Below are positions 1 to 8,303 of a stretch of DNA of 36,769 bases, one piece after another; positions within the stretch are counted from its first letter, which is position 1, and each line of letters begins with the position of its first letter. The notes under the pieces were generated by a model. That model saw only the letters and a list, made by a program, of their open reading frames with translations, searched no databases and had not been told where the DNA came from. The DNA comes from Acidimicrobiales bacterium. Lineage in GTDB: Bacteria > Actinomycetota > Acidimicrobiia > Acidimicrobiales > SZUA-35. The position numbers were made by a program, and so were the translations under genes. The stretch is taken from positions 1 through 36,769 of the forward strand of contig JAHELU010000016.1 in assembly GCA_024644005.1 (NCBI GenBank). The letters are read 5' to 3'.

Positions 1-3000
1 GGCCCCTGGAGAAGCAGGCCGACGCCGCCCGCCGCCACGGTGCGGTCGTCGAGGAGCTTACCGCGCTCAAGACACACCTGGCCGGACGGGAGCTGAGCGC
101 GCTGGCCGGCCAGCTCGAAACCGGTCGGCGGCTGCAGATCGAGTACGACGAGCGGGAGTCGGAGCTGGCCGGCCGGCTGGCCCGCCTGGACGCCGAGGTG
201 CTCGAGGGAGAAGCGGAGCTCTCGGCGCTCGGGACGTCCGATGTGGCCGAGATCCTCAGCAGGGCCAAGAGCACCGCCGAGCGGATCCGGGGTCAGCTCA
301 ACGTCGTCGCCGAGCGGCGGACGAGACTGGAGGGCGAGCTCCGGTCGGCGGTCGACGACGGGCTGGTGGCCAACCTCGAAGCAGACTCGGCCCGCATCAC
401 CGGCGAGCTCGTCCTGGCTTCCGCCGAGCTCGATGAGATCCGTCCCGAGTTCGCCGAGCTGGAGCACTCAGAGGCGCAGCTGGTCAACGAGCAGCTCACG
501 TTCGACAGCGAGTGGGGCGACTCGATCGCCGCCAGCCCGACGAGGGCGGCCGAGATCAGGGCCAGGATCGAGGCCCTCGGCGTCACGTCGGAGCGCAGCG
601 AGCAGGAGCTCGACCGGATCGGCCGCCAACTGGCGGCCATCGCCGAGCGGACAGAGCGGGCCGGCGAGTTGCGGGACCGGGCCACCGAGCAGCACGACCG
701 CAACCGCGAGCTCGAGCCGCACCTCGAGCAGGCCCTCACCGATGCCGGCGACGAGCACGACCGGGCCGACGCCGCTCTCTCCGCCGAGCTGGAGGAGCAA
801 CGGCGGGTCGACGCCGAGGCCAGCCGGTGGAAGGCCAGAGCCGAGGCTCTGGCCCAGGCCCTCGACGAAGCCAGGACCAGGGCCGGCGCCGAGGCCCTGG
901 CGTCCAGCCACGGCGTCCTCGGCACCCTGCTCGACCTCATCGCCATCGACGAGGGATGGGAGCTGGCGGTCGAGGCCGCCGTCGGCGACGCTCTGCTGGC
1001 CGTCGTCGTCGACGGCGACGCCGCCGCCCGGGCGGCCCTGGCCACGCTGGAGGGTCGAGATCTGACCGGCGCCGTCCTGGCCCTCGGCCTCCCCACCGCC
1101 CGTCCCACCACCACCGACGGCCCGACGACGCCCGCTGTGGGGTACGACGGGCTCGATCCGATCGGGGCGTCGGGCTCGCTGGTCCGCAACCACGTCCGAC
1201 CGCTGCGGAGCGATGTGGGCCCGCTGCTCGACACGCTGATCGGCGATGCGATCGTCCTCCGGGGCCACTGGCGGGACTCGCTCGGCATCGTCGTCGACAA
1301 CCCGGATCGGGTGTTCGTCACCACCGACGGGGACCGCTTCAGCCAGCGGGGATGGCGACTCCGCCAGGGCTCGTCGGGAGCGACCGGAGCCGCGCTCGAG
1401 GAGGCCACGGCCCGCCAGGCCGAGTCGGAGCGGGTCATGGCAGCGGCTGCGGAACGGGTCCGGGCGGTCCGCGACCGCAGCGGCGACGCCGCCAAGGCCC
1501 GCCGCAGCGCCGAGCAGGAACTGCACCGGTGCCGAGCCGAGATCGAGCGGGCGGCGATGACCCGCGACCGGGCGGCGGCAGAGCTGTCCGCCCTGGCAAC
1601 CGACCGGGAGCAGCTGGTCGATCAGCGGTCCGCCATCTTCGGACGCAAGCAGGCCGAGGCGGGCGAGCTGCGGGAGCTGCTGTCGGAGCTACCGGCGGTC
1701 GAGGACCAGGAGGCCGCGCTCCGCAGCCGGGCCGAGGCCCTCACCCGGTCTCGCACCACCCTCGAGGAGCGATCCCGGGAGGTCACGAGCAAGCGGACCG
1801 AGCTCGAGGTCCGCATCGCCGCCATCGAGGAGCGGCGGGAGCTGCTGCGGACCCGCCAAGCCGAGACCGAGGCCCGGCTGGAGCGGCTGGTGGCCGAGCG
1901 GGAGCGGGCACGGATCCGCCGGGTCGGGATCGAGCGGGCCATCACCGTCGTCGATGGGCTCGCCGGCCGTCTCCAGGAGCATCGCCAGGTCGTTGCCGGC
2001 TGGACCGAGCTCCTGACCGCCGAGCAACAGGCCCAGTCCGAGGCCGCGAAGCGGGTGTCCGCGGAGCTGTCGACCACACGGGGCGAGCGGGTCTCGGCCG
2101 AGAAGGAGCTGACCGAGCTCCGGGAGCGGCGCAATCGTCTGGAGCTGTCGGAGACCGAGCACCGGGTGAAGCTGGAGGCCCTCACCGAGGCCGTCCGCCG
2201 GGAGCTCGATACCGATCCCGAGCGGGCGATGGCCACCGACTGCCCGGAGCTGCCGGACGGGACCTCCCCCGAGGCCCGGGTCAGGGAGCTGGAGCGTGAG
2301 CTCAAGATCATGGGGGCCATCAACCCGCTGGCTCTCGAGGAGTTCGAGGAGCTGAAGGCCCGCCACGAGTTCCTCGACGGCCAGCTCGACGACGTCAAGT
2401 CGGCCAGGCGGGACCTGCACAAGCTGATCCGGTCGATCGACGACGAGATCATCGGGGTGTTCAGCGCAGCCTATGCCGACGTGTCGACCAACTTCACCGA
2501 GCTGTTCCAGACGCTGTTCCCGGGTGGCAAGGGGGCGGTGAAGATGCTCGACCCCGACGACATCCTCAACTGCGGCATCGAGATCGAGGCCAAGCCGTCC
2601 GGCAAGAACGTCAAGAAGCTGTCGCTGCTGTCCGGTGGGGAGCGATCGCTCGTGGCCCTCGCCTTCCTGTTCGCCGTGTTCCGAAGTCGGCCGTCACCGT
2701 TCTACGTGATGGACGAGGTGGAGGCCGCCCTCGACGACATGAACCTGTCGCGGTTCCTGGCGCTGGTCGAGGAGTTCCGCAAGGAGGCCCAGCTCATCAT
2801 CGTCAGCCACCAGAAGCGGACGATGGAGGCCGCCGACATCCTCTACGGGGTCAGCATGAAGCCGGGTGGATCGTCGAAGGTGGTCACCGAGAAGGTCGTC
2901 GACCGCAACCCCGGCCAACCCATGACCATCGATTTACGCGAACCGGGGCCGGACGGATTCGGAGACCCGGGTTCAGGGCAGGCGCTGGAACCAGAGCAGG

Positions 3001-3014
3001 CTGAAGCCGGTTGA
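1..3014 (+). CDS. smc: Chromosome segregation ATPase SMC, 5'-truncated by the window edge
   Basis: SMC is the ATPase core of the bacterial condensin that compacts and helps segregate the nucleoid. The reading frame is open from base 3 (first residues PLEKQADAARR), so the N-terminal ATP-binding head with Walker A lies outside the window. About 1,003 residues are present. They form a long Glu/Arg/Ala-rich coiled coil, a hinge near GVLGTLLDLIAIDEGWELA (bases 916-972) with the following globular part, the returning coil, and the C-terminal head. The head carries the ABC signature LSLLSGGERS and Walker B FYVMDEVEAALDD (about 2620-2740), then a switch-like IIVSHQKRTM. The stop is TGA at 3012-3014. 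The last 42 bases overlap the end of the convergent VWA gene. The usual actinobacterial neighbour ftsY comes only after 7 kb of inserted operons. Confidence 0.97.
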   Translation, partial: PLEKQADAARRHGAVVEELTALKTHLAGRELSALAGQLETGRRLQIEYDERESELAGRLARLDAEVLEGEAELSALGTSDVAEILSRAKSTAERIRGQLNVVAERRTRLEGELRSAVDDGLVANLEADSARITGELVLASAELDEIRPEFAELEHSEAQLVNEQLTFDSEWGDSIAASPTRAAEIRARIEALGVTSERSEQELDRIGRQLAAIAERTERAGELRDRATEQHDRNRELEPHLEQALTDAGDEHDRADAALSAELEEQRRVDAEASRWKARAEALAQALDEARTRAGAEALASSHGVLGTLLDLIAIDEGWELAVEAAVGDALLAVVVDGDAAARAALATLEGRDLTGAVLALGLPTARPTTTDGPTTPAVGYDGLDPIGASGSLVRNHVRPLRSDVGPLLDTLIGDAIVLRGHWRDSLGIVVDNPDRVFVTTDGDRFSQRGWRLRQGSSGATGAALEEATARQAESERVMAAAAERVRAVRDRSGDAAKARRSAEQELHRCRAEIERAAMTRDRAAAELSALATDREQLVDQRSAIFGRKQAEAGELRELLSELPAVEDQEAALRSRAEALTRSRTTLEERSREVTSKRTELEVRIAAIEERRELLRTRQAETEARLERLVAERERARIRRVGIERAITVVDGLAGRLQEHRQVVAGWTELLTAEQQAQSEAAKRVSAELSTTRGERVSAEKELTELRERRNRLELSETEHRVKLEALTEAVRRELDTDPERAMATDCPELPDGTSPEARVRELERELKIMGAINPLALEEFEELKARHEFLDGQLDDVKSARRDLHKLIRSIDDEIIGVFSAAYADVSTNFTELFQTLFPGGKGAVKMLDPDDILNCGIEIEAKPSGKNVKKLSLLSGGERSLVALAFLFAVFRSRPSPFYVMDEVEAALDDMNLSRFLALVEEFRKEAQLIIVSHQKRTMEAADILYGVSMKPGGSSKVVTEKVVDRNPGQPMTIDLREPGPDGFGDPGSGQALEPEQAEAG

Positions 3015-3956
3015 CAGCGCCAGGAGCACCAGCCCGGCGGCCGTGAACCAGTCGGTGATCTCCCGGTTCACGTCCTCGTAACCGACGGCCGAGCCGATGT
3101 CCTCGTAGACCGCCTCCAGCTCTTCGAGCGAGGATGCGGCGAAGAACGCCCCGTTGGTCTCCTCGGCGATGGCCCGCAGGTTGTCCTCCCGGACCGGCAC
3201 CCTGATCGGGTCCGACTCCACCACCTCGGTGCGGGGATCGTCGTAGACGATCGTGCCGCCCTCGGTCCCGAAGGCGATGGTCGACACCGGGATCTGGGCC
3301 TCCTTGGCGGCCTGCACGGCGGCGGCGTCGGGTCGCCCGACCGTGGTCTCGCCGTCGGACAGGAGCACGATTCTGGCCGGTGGCAGCTCTCCCGTGGCGT
3401 CCGGTGGCGAATTGAGCAGCGCATCGAGCGAGGTGAAGATGGCCTCGCCGATCGCGGTGGACTCGGCCAGTCGCAGGTTCTCGATCGCGGTGTAGGCCGG
3501 CAGCCGGTCCCGGGTGGGGGTGACCAGGACGGACGCGGTCCCGGCGAAGGAGACGACACCGACGTTCAGCGTCGCTGGGAGCTCCTCGATGAACCGGTTG
3601 GCCGCGGCCTGGGCGGCCCGGAGCCGGTCGGGGTCGACGTCCTCCGCCTGCATGGACAACGAGACGTCGATGGCGACGATCACCGTGGCCCGCTCCCGGG
3701 GAACCCGGATCTGGCGAGCCGGCTGGGCCACCGCCACCACGAGCGTGGTCAGGGCCAGCAGGAACACGCCAGCCGGGACGTGTCGGCGGAATCCGGGCCT
3801 GCGGGGTGCGACCGAGTCGAACAGCTCCGACGAGCTGAAGCGCAGCGCGTAGGTCCTGCGCCGGCGCTGCAGCACGACGTAGAGGACGGCGATCGCGACC
3901 ACGGCCACGAGCAGCCAGAGGCGGAGGGGGGACAGCAGCGTGAACGGGGCGTCCAT
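2973..3956 (-). CDS. VWA-domain membrane protein (BatA-like)
   Basis: The 327-residue protein has two N-terminal membrane segments (about 13-29 and 62-78), a von Willebrand factor A domain, and a final C-terminal membrane segment. The metal-ion-dependent adhesion site is intact: D97, S99 and S101 in IDVSLSM, with a later LLSDGETTVG loop. This is the arrangement of BatA-type proteins that accompany MoxR ATPases. The family is thought to act in envelope stress or protein-complex assembly, but the substrate is unknown. The ATG overlaps the TGA of the DUF58 gene by one base (TGATG), indicating coupled translation in a MoxR-DUF58-VWA operon. The 3' end overlaps smc on the opposite strand by 42 bases. 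A longer open frame runs upstream through the DUF58 gene in another phase, but only this part looks like protein. Confidence 0.9.
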   Translation of the reverse strand: MDAPFTLLSPLRLWLLVAVVAIAVLYVVLQRRRRTYALRFSSSELFDSVAPRRPGFRRHVPAGVFLLALTTLVVAVAQPARQIRVPRERATVIVAIDVSLSMQAEDVDPDRLRAAQAAANRFIEELPATLNVGVVSFAGTASVLVTPTRDRLPAYTAIENLRLAESTAIGEAIFTSLDALLNSPPDATGELPPARIVLLSDGETTVGRPDAAAVQAAKEAQIPVSTIAFGTEGGTIVYDDPRTEVVESDPIRVPVREDNLRAIAEETNGAFFAASSLEELEAVYEDIGSAVGYEDVNREITDWFTAAGLVLLALSTGFSLLWFQRLP

Positions 3957-4924
3957 CAGCTGCCCGACCCGCCGATCCCCCGTGCCGATCCGGCCTGGAG
4001 CCGGTGCCGGCGCCCGGCGACGAAACCGACGAGATCGTCGAGCCAGGCTCGGTCGGTCGACAGGACCAGGTGATCGATCCTGGCCCGACGGAGGTCCTCG
4101 GCCAATCGCTCCTGCCGTTCTGCGGCGGCGGCGGCGAAGGCGTCCCGGACCGATGCCTTGCTCGTCTGGACCTCGCGCTCCTCCCCGGTTGCCGGATCCC
4201 GCACCAGGACCAGCCCGATGTTCGGGAGCTCGAACTCCCGGGGGTCGGTGATCTGGACCGCCAGCACATCGTGACGGCGGCCGACGACCCCCAGGGCGTC
4301 CTGCCAGCCGGGCTGGACCATGAAATCGGAGACGACGGTGATCAGCCCCCGGCGGCGGGCCAGCTTGGACAGCCTGGCCAGTCCGGTCGAGAGGTCGGTG
4401 ACGCCGCTGTTGTCGCCCCGGGGACCATCGGCGATCTGGTGCAACAGACGGAGCAGGTGCTTGCGCGAGCTGCGAGCCGGCACCACTTCCGGCTCGCCCC
4501 GGCCGGTCAGGACCGCACCGATCTGGTTGCCGTCGCGGCTCGTCAGGAATCCGACGGCAGCGGAGGCTGCCAGCACCAGGTCGCGCTTCTCGCAGCGGGT
4601 GGTGCCGAAGTCGAGCCGGGACGAGCGGTCGATGAGCAGCCAGGTCTGGAGCTCCCGCTCGGCGATGGTCTGACGGATGTGGGCCTCGGACAGCCTGGCG
4701 GTGACGTTCCAGTCGATCCGGCGGACGTCGTCGCCCGGGGCGTAGCGCCTGGTCTCGCCGAGCTCGGTACCGTGCCCGGGCACCAGGCCACGGTGGTCGC
4801 CGTGGAGCAGCCCGTCGAGCCGTCTCGTCACGTCGAGCTCCAGTCGGCGGAGGACCTCCCTCGTCGAGCCGTCCACCACCTCGAGCGGCCGGTCGGCCGG
4901 TTGGTCGATCGGTCGCTTCCTCAC
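3956..4924 (-). CDS. DUF58 domain protein
   Basis: This 322-residue protein has the DUF58 hallmark around residues 45-80 (GHGTELGETRRYAPGDDVRR followed by IDWNVTAR). Some family members carry a degenerate VWA-like fold in the C-terminal half. DUF58 proteins are encoded with MoxR ATPases and VWA proteins almost everywhere they occur, and are presumed partners or clients of the ATPase. The exact function is unknown. I see no membrane segment, unlike DUF58 members with two N-terminal helices. The start is GTG at 4924, overlapping the MoxR TGA by four bases (GTGA), so translation is probably coupled to MoxR. The next gene downstream is the VWA protein, again overlapping. Confidence 0.93.
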   Translation of the reverse strand: MRKRPIDQPADRPLEVVDGSTREVLRRLELDVTRRLDGLLHGDHRGLVPGHGTELGETRRYAPGDDVRRIDWNVTARLSEAHIRQTIAERELQTWLLIDRSSRLDFGTTRCEKRDLVLAASAAVGFLTSRDGNQIGAVLTGRGEPEVVPARSSRKHLLRLLHQIADGPRGDNSGVTDLSTGLARLSKLARRRGLITVVSDFMVQPGWQDALGVVGRRHDVLAVQITDPREFELPNIGLVLVRDPATGEEREVQTSKASVRDAFAAAAAERQERLAEDLRRARIDHLVLSTDRAWLDDLVGFVAGRRHRLQAGSARGIGGSGS

Positions 4925-6069
4925 GGTCGTGACGATTCGGAGCCGCCGGCGCTCGGCGGCGCATCCACCGGCGCGAAGTCGGTCAGCGACGCTCCCGGTG
5001 GGGGTGGCTCCGGCAGCACGCCGCCCGCGACTGGAGCCGGAGGGGAGGGCGCCGGCAGCTCGCGGCCGGTCGACAGCCCGGCCCGCTCGAGCTCGACCGG
5101 GGTGACGCTGGCCGCCGGCACGACGGCCAGTATGCGATTCAGGACGTCGTCTGCGGTCAGGCCCTTGGCCAGCGCCTCGTAGCTGAGCATGATCCGGTGG
5201 CGGAGCACGTCTCGTGCCACGTCGAAGGTGTCCTGGGGAACCACATAGGATCGACCCCGGAGCACCGCCAGGGCCCGTGAGGCGGCCACCAGGCCGAGGG
5301 TGGCCCGGGGGCTGACGCCGAAGTCGATCAGTGGGTCGAGCTCCGGCATGCCCCGCAGCTCCGGCTCACGGGTGGCCATCACCAGGTCGACGGCGTACTG
5401 GGCGACGGCATTGTCGACGAAGACCCGGTCGGCCGCCTCCTGCAGCTGCTCGAGGTCGGTCAGGGTCATGACCTCGGACACCTCCGGCGTCGAGACGCCG
5501 ACCCGGCGGACGATCTCCATCTCCTCGGTCGGCGAGGGGTAGCCGACGGTGACCTTCATGAGGAACCGGTCCCGCTGGGCCTCGGGCATGGTGTAGACGC
5601 CCTCGGACTCCACCGGGTTCTGGGTGGCCAGGACCAGGAACGGTGACGGCAGCGCACGGGTCTTGCCGCCGATCGACACCTGACGCTCCGCCATGACCTC
5701 GAGCAGCGCCGATTGGACCTTGGCCGGCGCCCGGTTGATCTCGTCGGTCAGCAGGAGGTTGGCGAACACCGGGCCCCACTCGATGTCGAACCGCTCGTCG
5801 TTCGAGCGCCAGATCCTGGTACCGATGAGATCCGACGGCAGGAGGTCGGGCGTGAACTGCAGCCGGACGAAGCTGCCGCCGATGGCCTTGGCCAGGGTCG
5901 AGACCGCCAGCGTCTTGGCCAGGCCCGGCAGGCCCTCGAGCAGGATGTGACCTCGGGCGAGTAGGGCGACCAACAGTCGCTCCACCATGTGATCCTGCCC
6001 GACGATCACCTTCTTGATCTCGAAGAGAACCCGCTCGAGCTCGATGGCGGCGGTCGTGTTGTCGTCCAT
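4921..6069 (-). CDS. MoxR-family AAA+ ATPase
   Basis: The 382-residue protein is a MoxR-type AAA+ ATPase, a chaperone-like enzyme that couples ATP hydrolysis to maturation of partner proteins, usually the VWA and DUF58 proteins encoded beside it. Walker A has the family-typical form EGLPGLAKT (residues about 40-48). Walker B is LLTDEINRAPAKVQ, sensor 1 is ATQNPVE, and the sensor-2 region is SPRAT. After the ATPase and lid (to about residue 325) comes a Pro/Ala/Ser-rich tail of about 50 residues that looks disordered. The ATG at 6069 has GGAGG just upstream (6074-6078 on the minus strand). It is the first gene of a minus-strand operon diverging from the response-regulator gene. Confidence 0.95.
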   Translation of the reverse strand: MDDNTTAAIELERVLFEIKKVIVGQDHMVERLLVALLARGHILLEGLPGLAKTLAVSTLAKAIGGSFVRLQFTPDLLPSDLIGTRIWRSNDERFDIEWGPVFANLLLTDEINRAPAKVQSALLEVMAERQVSIGGKTRALPSPFLVLATQNPVESEGVYTMPEAQRDRFLMKVTVGYPSPTEEMEIVRRVGVSTPEVSEVMTLTDLEQLQEAADRVFVDNAVAQYAVDLVMATREPELRGMPELDPLIDFGVSPRATLGLVAASRALAVLRGRSYVVPQDTFDVARDVLRHRIMLSYEALAKGLTADDVLNRILAVVPAASVTPVELERAGLSTGRELPAPSPPAPVAGGVLPEPPPPGASLTDFAPVDAPPSAGGSESSRP

Positions 6070-6103
6070 GGTCCTCCATTTTGGCCAACGTCGAGCGACA
6101 AAT

Positions 6104-6134
6104 GACAGAATCTCTGTCCCAGGTCCCGATTCTG
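6104..6134. promoter_or_regulatory. Nested inverted repeats between the divergent MoxR and response-regulator genes
   Basis: Two perfect inverted repeats share bases here. GACAGA-ATC-TCTGTC spans 6104-6118, and CAGAATC at 6106-6112 pairs with GATTCTG at 6128-6134. A third, CCCAG (6118-6122) with CTGGG (6132-6136), is nested in the second. The site lies in the 149-nt gap between divergent start codons, where an operator for either operon would be expected. The protein that binds it, if any, cannot be told from sequence. The response regulator's own frame is open through here, but with poor coding character. Confidence 0.4.
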
Positions 6135-6206
6135 GGGCCGGCAGCCGAAAATCGAGGCAAAGACGACAGGTGTTCGGCGACGGGTGGTCGACCAGAACGC
6201 CGGCTC

Positions 6207-6221
6207 TACGGTGTACGCGTG
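6207..6221 (+). promoter_or_regulatory. -10 box and leaderless-type start of the response regulator
   Basis: TACGGT at 6207-6212 is followed by six bases and then the GTG start at 6219. That places the expected transcription start on or next to the start codon. There is no purine-rich ribosome-binding site upstream. The same hexamer and same spacing recur at yraN. Confidence 0.5.
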
Positions 6222-6908
6222 CGAATCCTGGTGGTTGACGACGAACCGGAGCTGGCCGATGCCATCGCGGGGTCGCTCCGACGGGAGGGCTACGCGGTCG
6301 ACGTGGCCAACACCGGCCAGGACGCGCTCGAGCGCCTGACGATCAACCCGTACGACCTCGTCCTGTTGGACCTGACGCTGCCCGATCTCGACGGTCTGGA
6401 GGTGACCCGCTCGATCCGCAGCGACCCGATGTTCGACCCCACCACCCGCATCCTGATGGTGACGGCCCGCGATTCGATCGAGGAGCGGGTGCAGGGCCTC
6501 GACGACGGCGCCGACGACTACCTGGTCAAGCCGTTCGCTTTACAGGAGCTTTCGGCCCGGGTGCGTACCTTGCTGAGAAGGGAAACGACTGGCGGCGATG
6601 CCGTGTTGCTCTCTGGAGAGCTCGCCCTAGACACGGCCCGCCAGCTCGTTTCCTGGCAAGACGAACCGATCGAGCTCACGACGAAGGAATTCTCGCTCTT
6701 GCGCTACTTCATGACTCACGAGGGCGAGGTGCTCAGCCAGGAGCGGCTGCTCGAGCACGTGTGGGACGAGATGCTCGATCCGTTCACCAACACCGCCAGG
6801 GTCACCGTCGGCACCCTCCGCCGCAAGCTGGCTGCGGCGACGGGCCACACCCTGATCGAGACCGTGATCGGGGCCGGCTACAAGTTCGTGCCACCGCCAC
6901 CGGGATAG
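6219..6908 (+). CDS. OmpR/PhoB-family response regulator (MprA-like)
   Basis: The 229-residue regulator has an N-terminal receiver domain with acidic pocket D7/D8, phospho-acceptor D51 (LLDLTLPD) and conserved K104 (YLVKPF). A C-terminal winged-helix DNA-binding domain follows (from about residue 130), including LTTKEFSLLRYFM and the closing GAGYKF motif. I chose the GTG at 6219 because the receiver fold starts there (VRILVVDDEP) and a -10 box sits six bases upstream. An open frame back to 6081 would add 46 residues with no family counterpart. The histidine kinase begins eight bases after the TAG, so the two form a two-component pair. With HtrA downstream, the cluster resembles mycobacterial MprAB-PepD. 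Envelope-stress sensing is an inference from that resemblance. Confidence 0.95.
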   Translation: MRILVVDDEPELADAIAGSLRREGYAVDVANTGQDALERLTINPYDLVLLDLTLPDLDGLEVTRSIRSDPMFDPTTRILMVTARDSIEERVQGLDDGADDYLVKPFALQELSARVRTLLRRETTGGDAVLLSGELALDTARQLVSWQDEPIELTTKEFSLLRYFMTHEGEVLSQERLLEHVWDEMLDPFTNTARVTVGTLRRKLAAATGHTLIETVIGAGYKFVPPPPG

Positions 6909-6916
6909 GCGGACCG

Positions 6917-8203
6917 ATGATCGCCGCCCCCCGTTGGACCCAGTCGATCCGCTTCCGGCTCTCGCTGGTCTATGCCCTCGCAGTCTTCATCTCGGGGTCG
7001 ATGCTGATCGGTGGCCTCTACATGTGGCAGGTCAACCGGCTCGACGAACCTGAGCTGATCACCGGTCGCATCGAGCTGCGACACCCGGTGAGTGGCCAAC
7101 CGGTCGAGCTGCTCGTGCTCACGGACAACCCCCGCCAGGAGGCGCTGCGGGTGATCGAGTACAACGCCTATCTCCGGGCCGCGGACAACCTGAAGCAGGG
7201 CTCGCTGGTCGCATTGGGGATCCTGTTCGTCGTGGCGTTCGGCACCGGCTGGTGGGTGTCCGGCTGGGCCCTGCGACCGGTCCACCGGATGGTGAACGTG
7301 GCCAGGGACATCACCGCCACCGACCTGTCCCGCCGCATCGCGCTGCCTGCCCCCGAGGACGAGCTGAAGAACCTGGCCGACACGTTCGACGCCATGCTCG
7401 ACCGGCTGCAGACCGCGTTCGAGGATCAGCACCGGTTCGTCCAGGACGCGTCCCACGAGCTCCGCAACCCGCTGGCGGTGGCCCGTGCCAACCTCGAGCT
7501 GGCGCTGTCGGATCCGAACGCCTCGGCCGACGACATCCGGCGGTCGGCCGAAGTGGCGATGCGGTCCACCGAGCGGATGACCACCCTGGTGGACGATCTG
7601 GTCTCCCAGGCCCGCAGCGGTGTCCCCGAGTTCACCAGAGGCGAGATCGACCTGGTTGCGCTCGGCAACGAGGTGGTCACCGAGTTCGAGGCAGGGGCCC
7701 GGCAGCGCGGCATCGCGTTGAGCTTGGTCGCCCCGATGGCCCCGTTGCTGGTCAAGGGCGACGGGCAGGCGCTGCGGCGGGCGCTCAGCAACCTGTTGTC
7801 CAATGCGCTGAAGGCGGCACCGGCCGACACCACCGTGACGGTGTCGGCGGCTCGAGGCGACCACTACGCCATCCTGTCGGTTGCCGATCAGGGCCCCGGT
7901 CTCAGCGACAGCGATCAGCAGCACGCCTTCAAGCGATTCTGGCGGGGAGCGACCTCCGGCGGAGGGGCGGGACTCGGGCTCAGCATCGTGGAACAGATCG
8001 TCGAGCGCCATGGCGGCGTCGTCTCGGTCTCATCCGTCGTCGGGATCGGCTCCACGTTCACGATCAAGCTGCCGATGGTCGACCATGGCAACGCCGATCA
8101 AGGCAACGCACAGCGCGTCGACGACCGGTCGCGCCCCAGGCAGCAGGCCGGGGACACCGTCGAGTATCCCATCGAGAACATGGTCGAGCGAGGATCCCCG
8201 TGA
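6917..8203 (+). CDS. Two-component sensor histidine kinase (MprB-like)
   Basis: The 428-residue membrane kinase has an N-terminal transmembrane helix (about 15-35), a short extracytoplasmic sensor of about 65 residues, a second helix (about 95-117, ending GWWVSGWALRP), and a HAMP linker. The HisKA box DASHELRNPL carries the phospho-accepting H180. The ATPase domain has an N box (LSNLLSNALKAAP), G1 (DQGPGLS), F box (FKRFWRG) and G2 (GAGLGLSIV). The frame stays open upstream to 6761, but homology starts at ATG 6917, eight bases after the response-regulator stop. The last 40 residues after the kinase core are polar and poorly conserved in appearance. Its likely partner is the preceding regulator; the signal is unknown. 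Confidence 0.94.
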   Translation: MIAAPRWTQSIRFRLSLVYALAVFISGSMLIGGLYMWQVNRLDEPELITGRIELRHPVSGQPVELLVLTDNPRQEALRVIEYNAYLRAADNLKQGSLVALGILFVVAFGTGWWVSGWALRPVHRMVNVARDITATDLSRRIALPAPEDELKNLADTFDAMLDRLQTAFEDQHRFVQDASHELRNPLAVARANLELALSDPNASADDIRRSAEVAMRSTERMTTLVDDLVSQARSGVPEFTRGEIDLVALGNEVVTEFEAGARQRGIALSLVAPMAPLLVKGDGQALRRALSNLLSNALKAAPADTTVTVSAARGDHYAILSVADQGPGLSDSDQQHAFKRFWRGATSGGGAGLGLSIVEQIVERHGGVVSVSSVVGIGSTFTIKLPMVDHGNADQGNAQRVDDRSRPRQQAGDTVEYPIENMVERGSP

Positions 8204-8261
8204 CGAGCGCCGATCCGAGCGATCTCGTCCCCCCGGTAGGCGCCCGGGCCCCGGTACTCGG

Positions 8262-8303
8262 TAATGTCGTTCCATGACCGGAGGTATCGGCGATGACGGA
8301 TAG
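8262..8303 (+). promoter_or_regulatory. Candidate promoter and leaderless 9-codon upstream ORF before HtrA
   Basis: TAATGT at 8262-8267 is followed by six bases and an ATG at 8274. That ATG opens a 9-codon ORF (MTGGIGDDG, stop TAG 8301-8303). The ORF contains the GGAGGT that serves as ribosome-binding site for the HtrA ATG at 8293, and its stop lies eight bases past that ATG in another frame. If transcription starts at 8274, the upstream ORF would be translated leaderlessly across the HtrA initiation region. This is inferred from spacing alone. Confidence 0.4.

Noticed and set aside
4004-5182. 392-codon plus-strand frame across DUF58 and MoxR
   Set aside because: Antisense to two genes with intact family motifs and overlapping start/stop signals.
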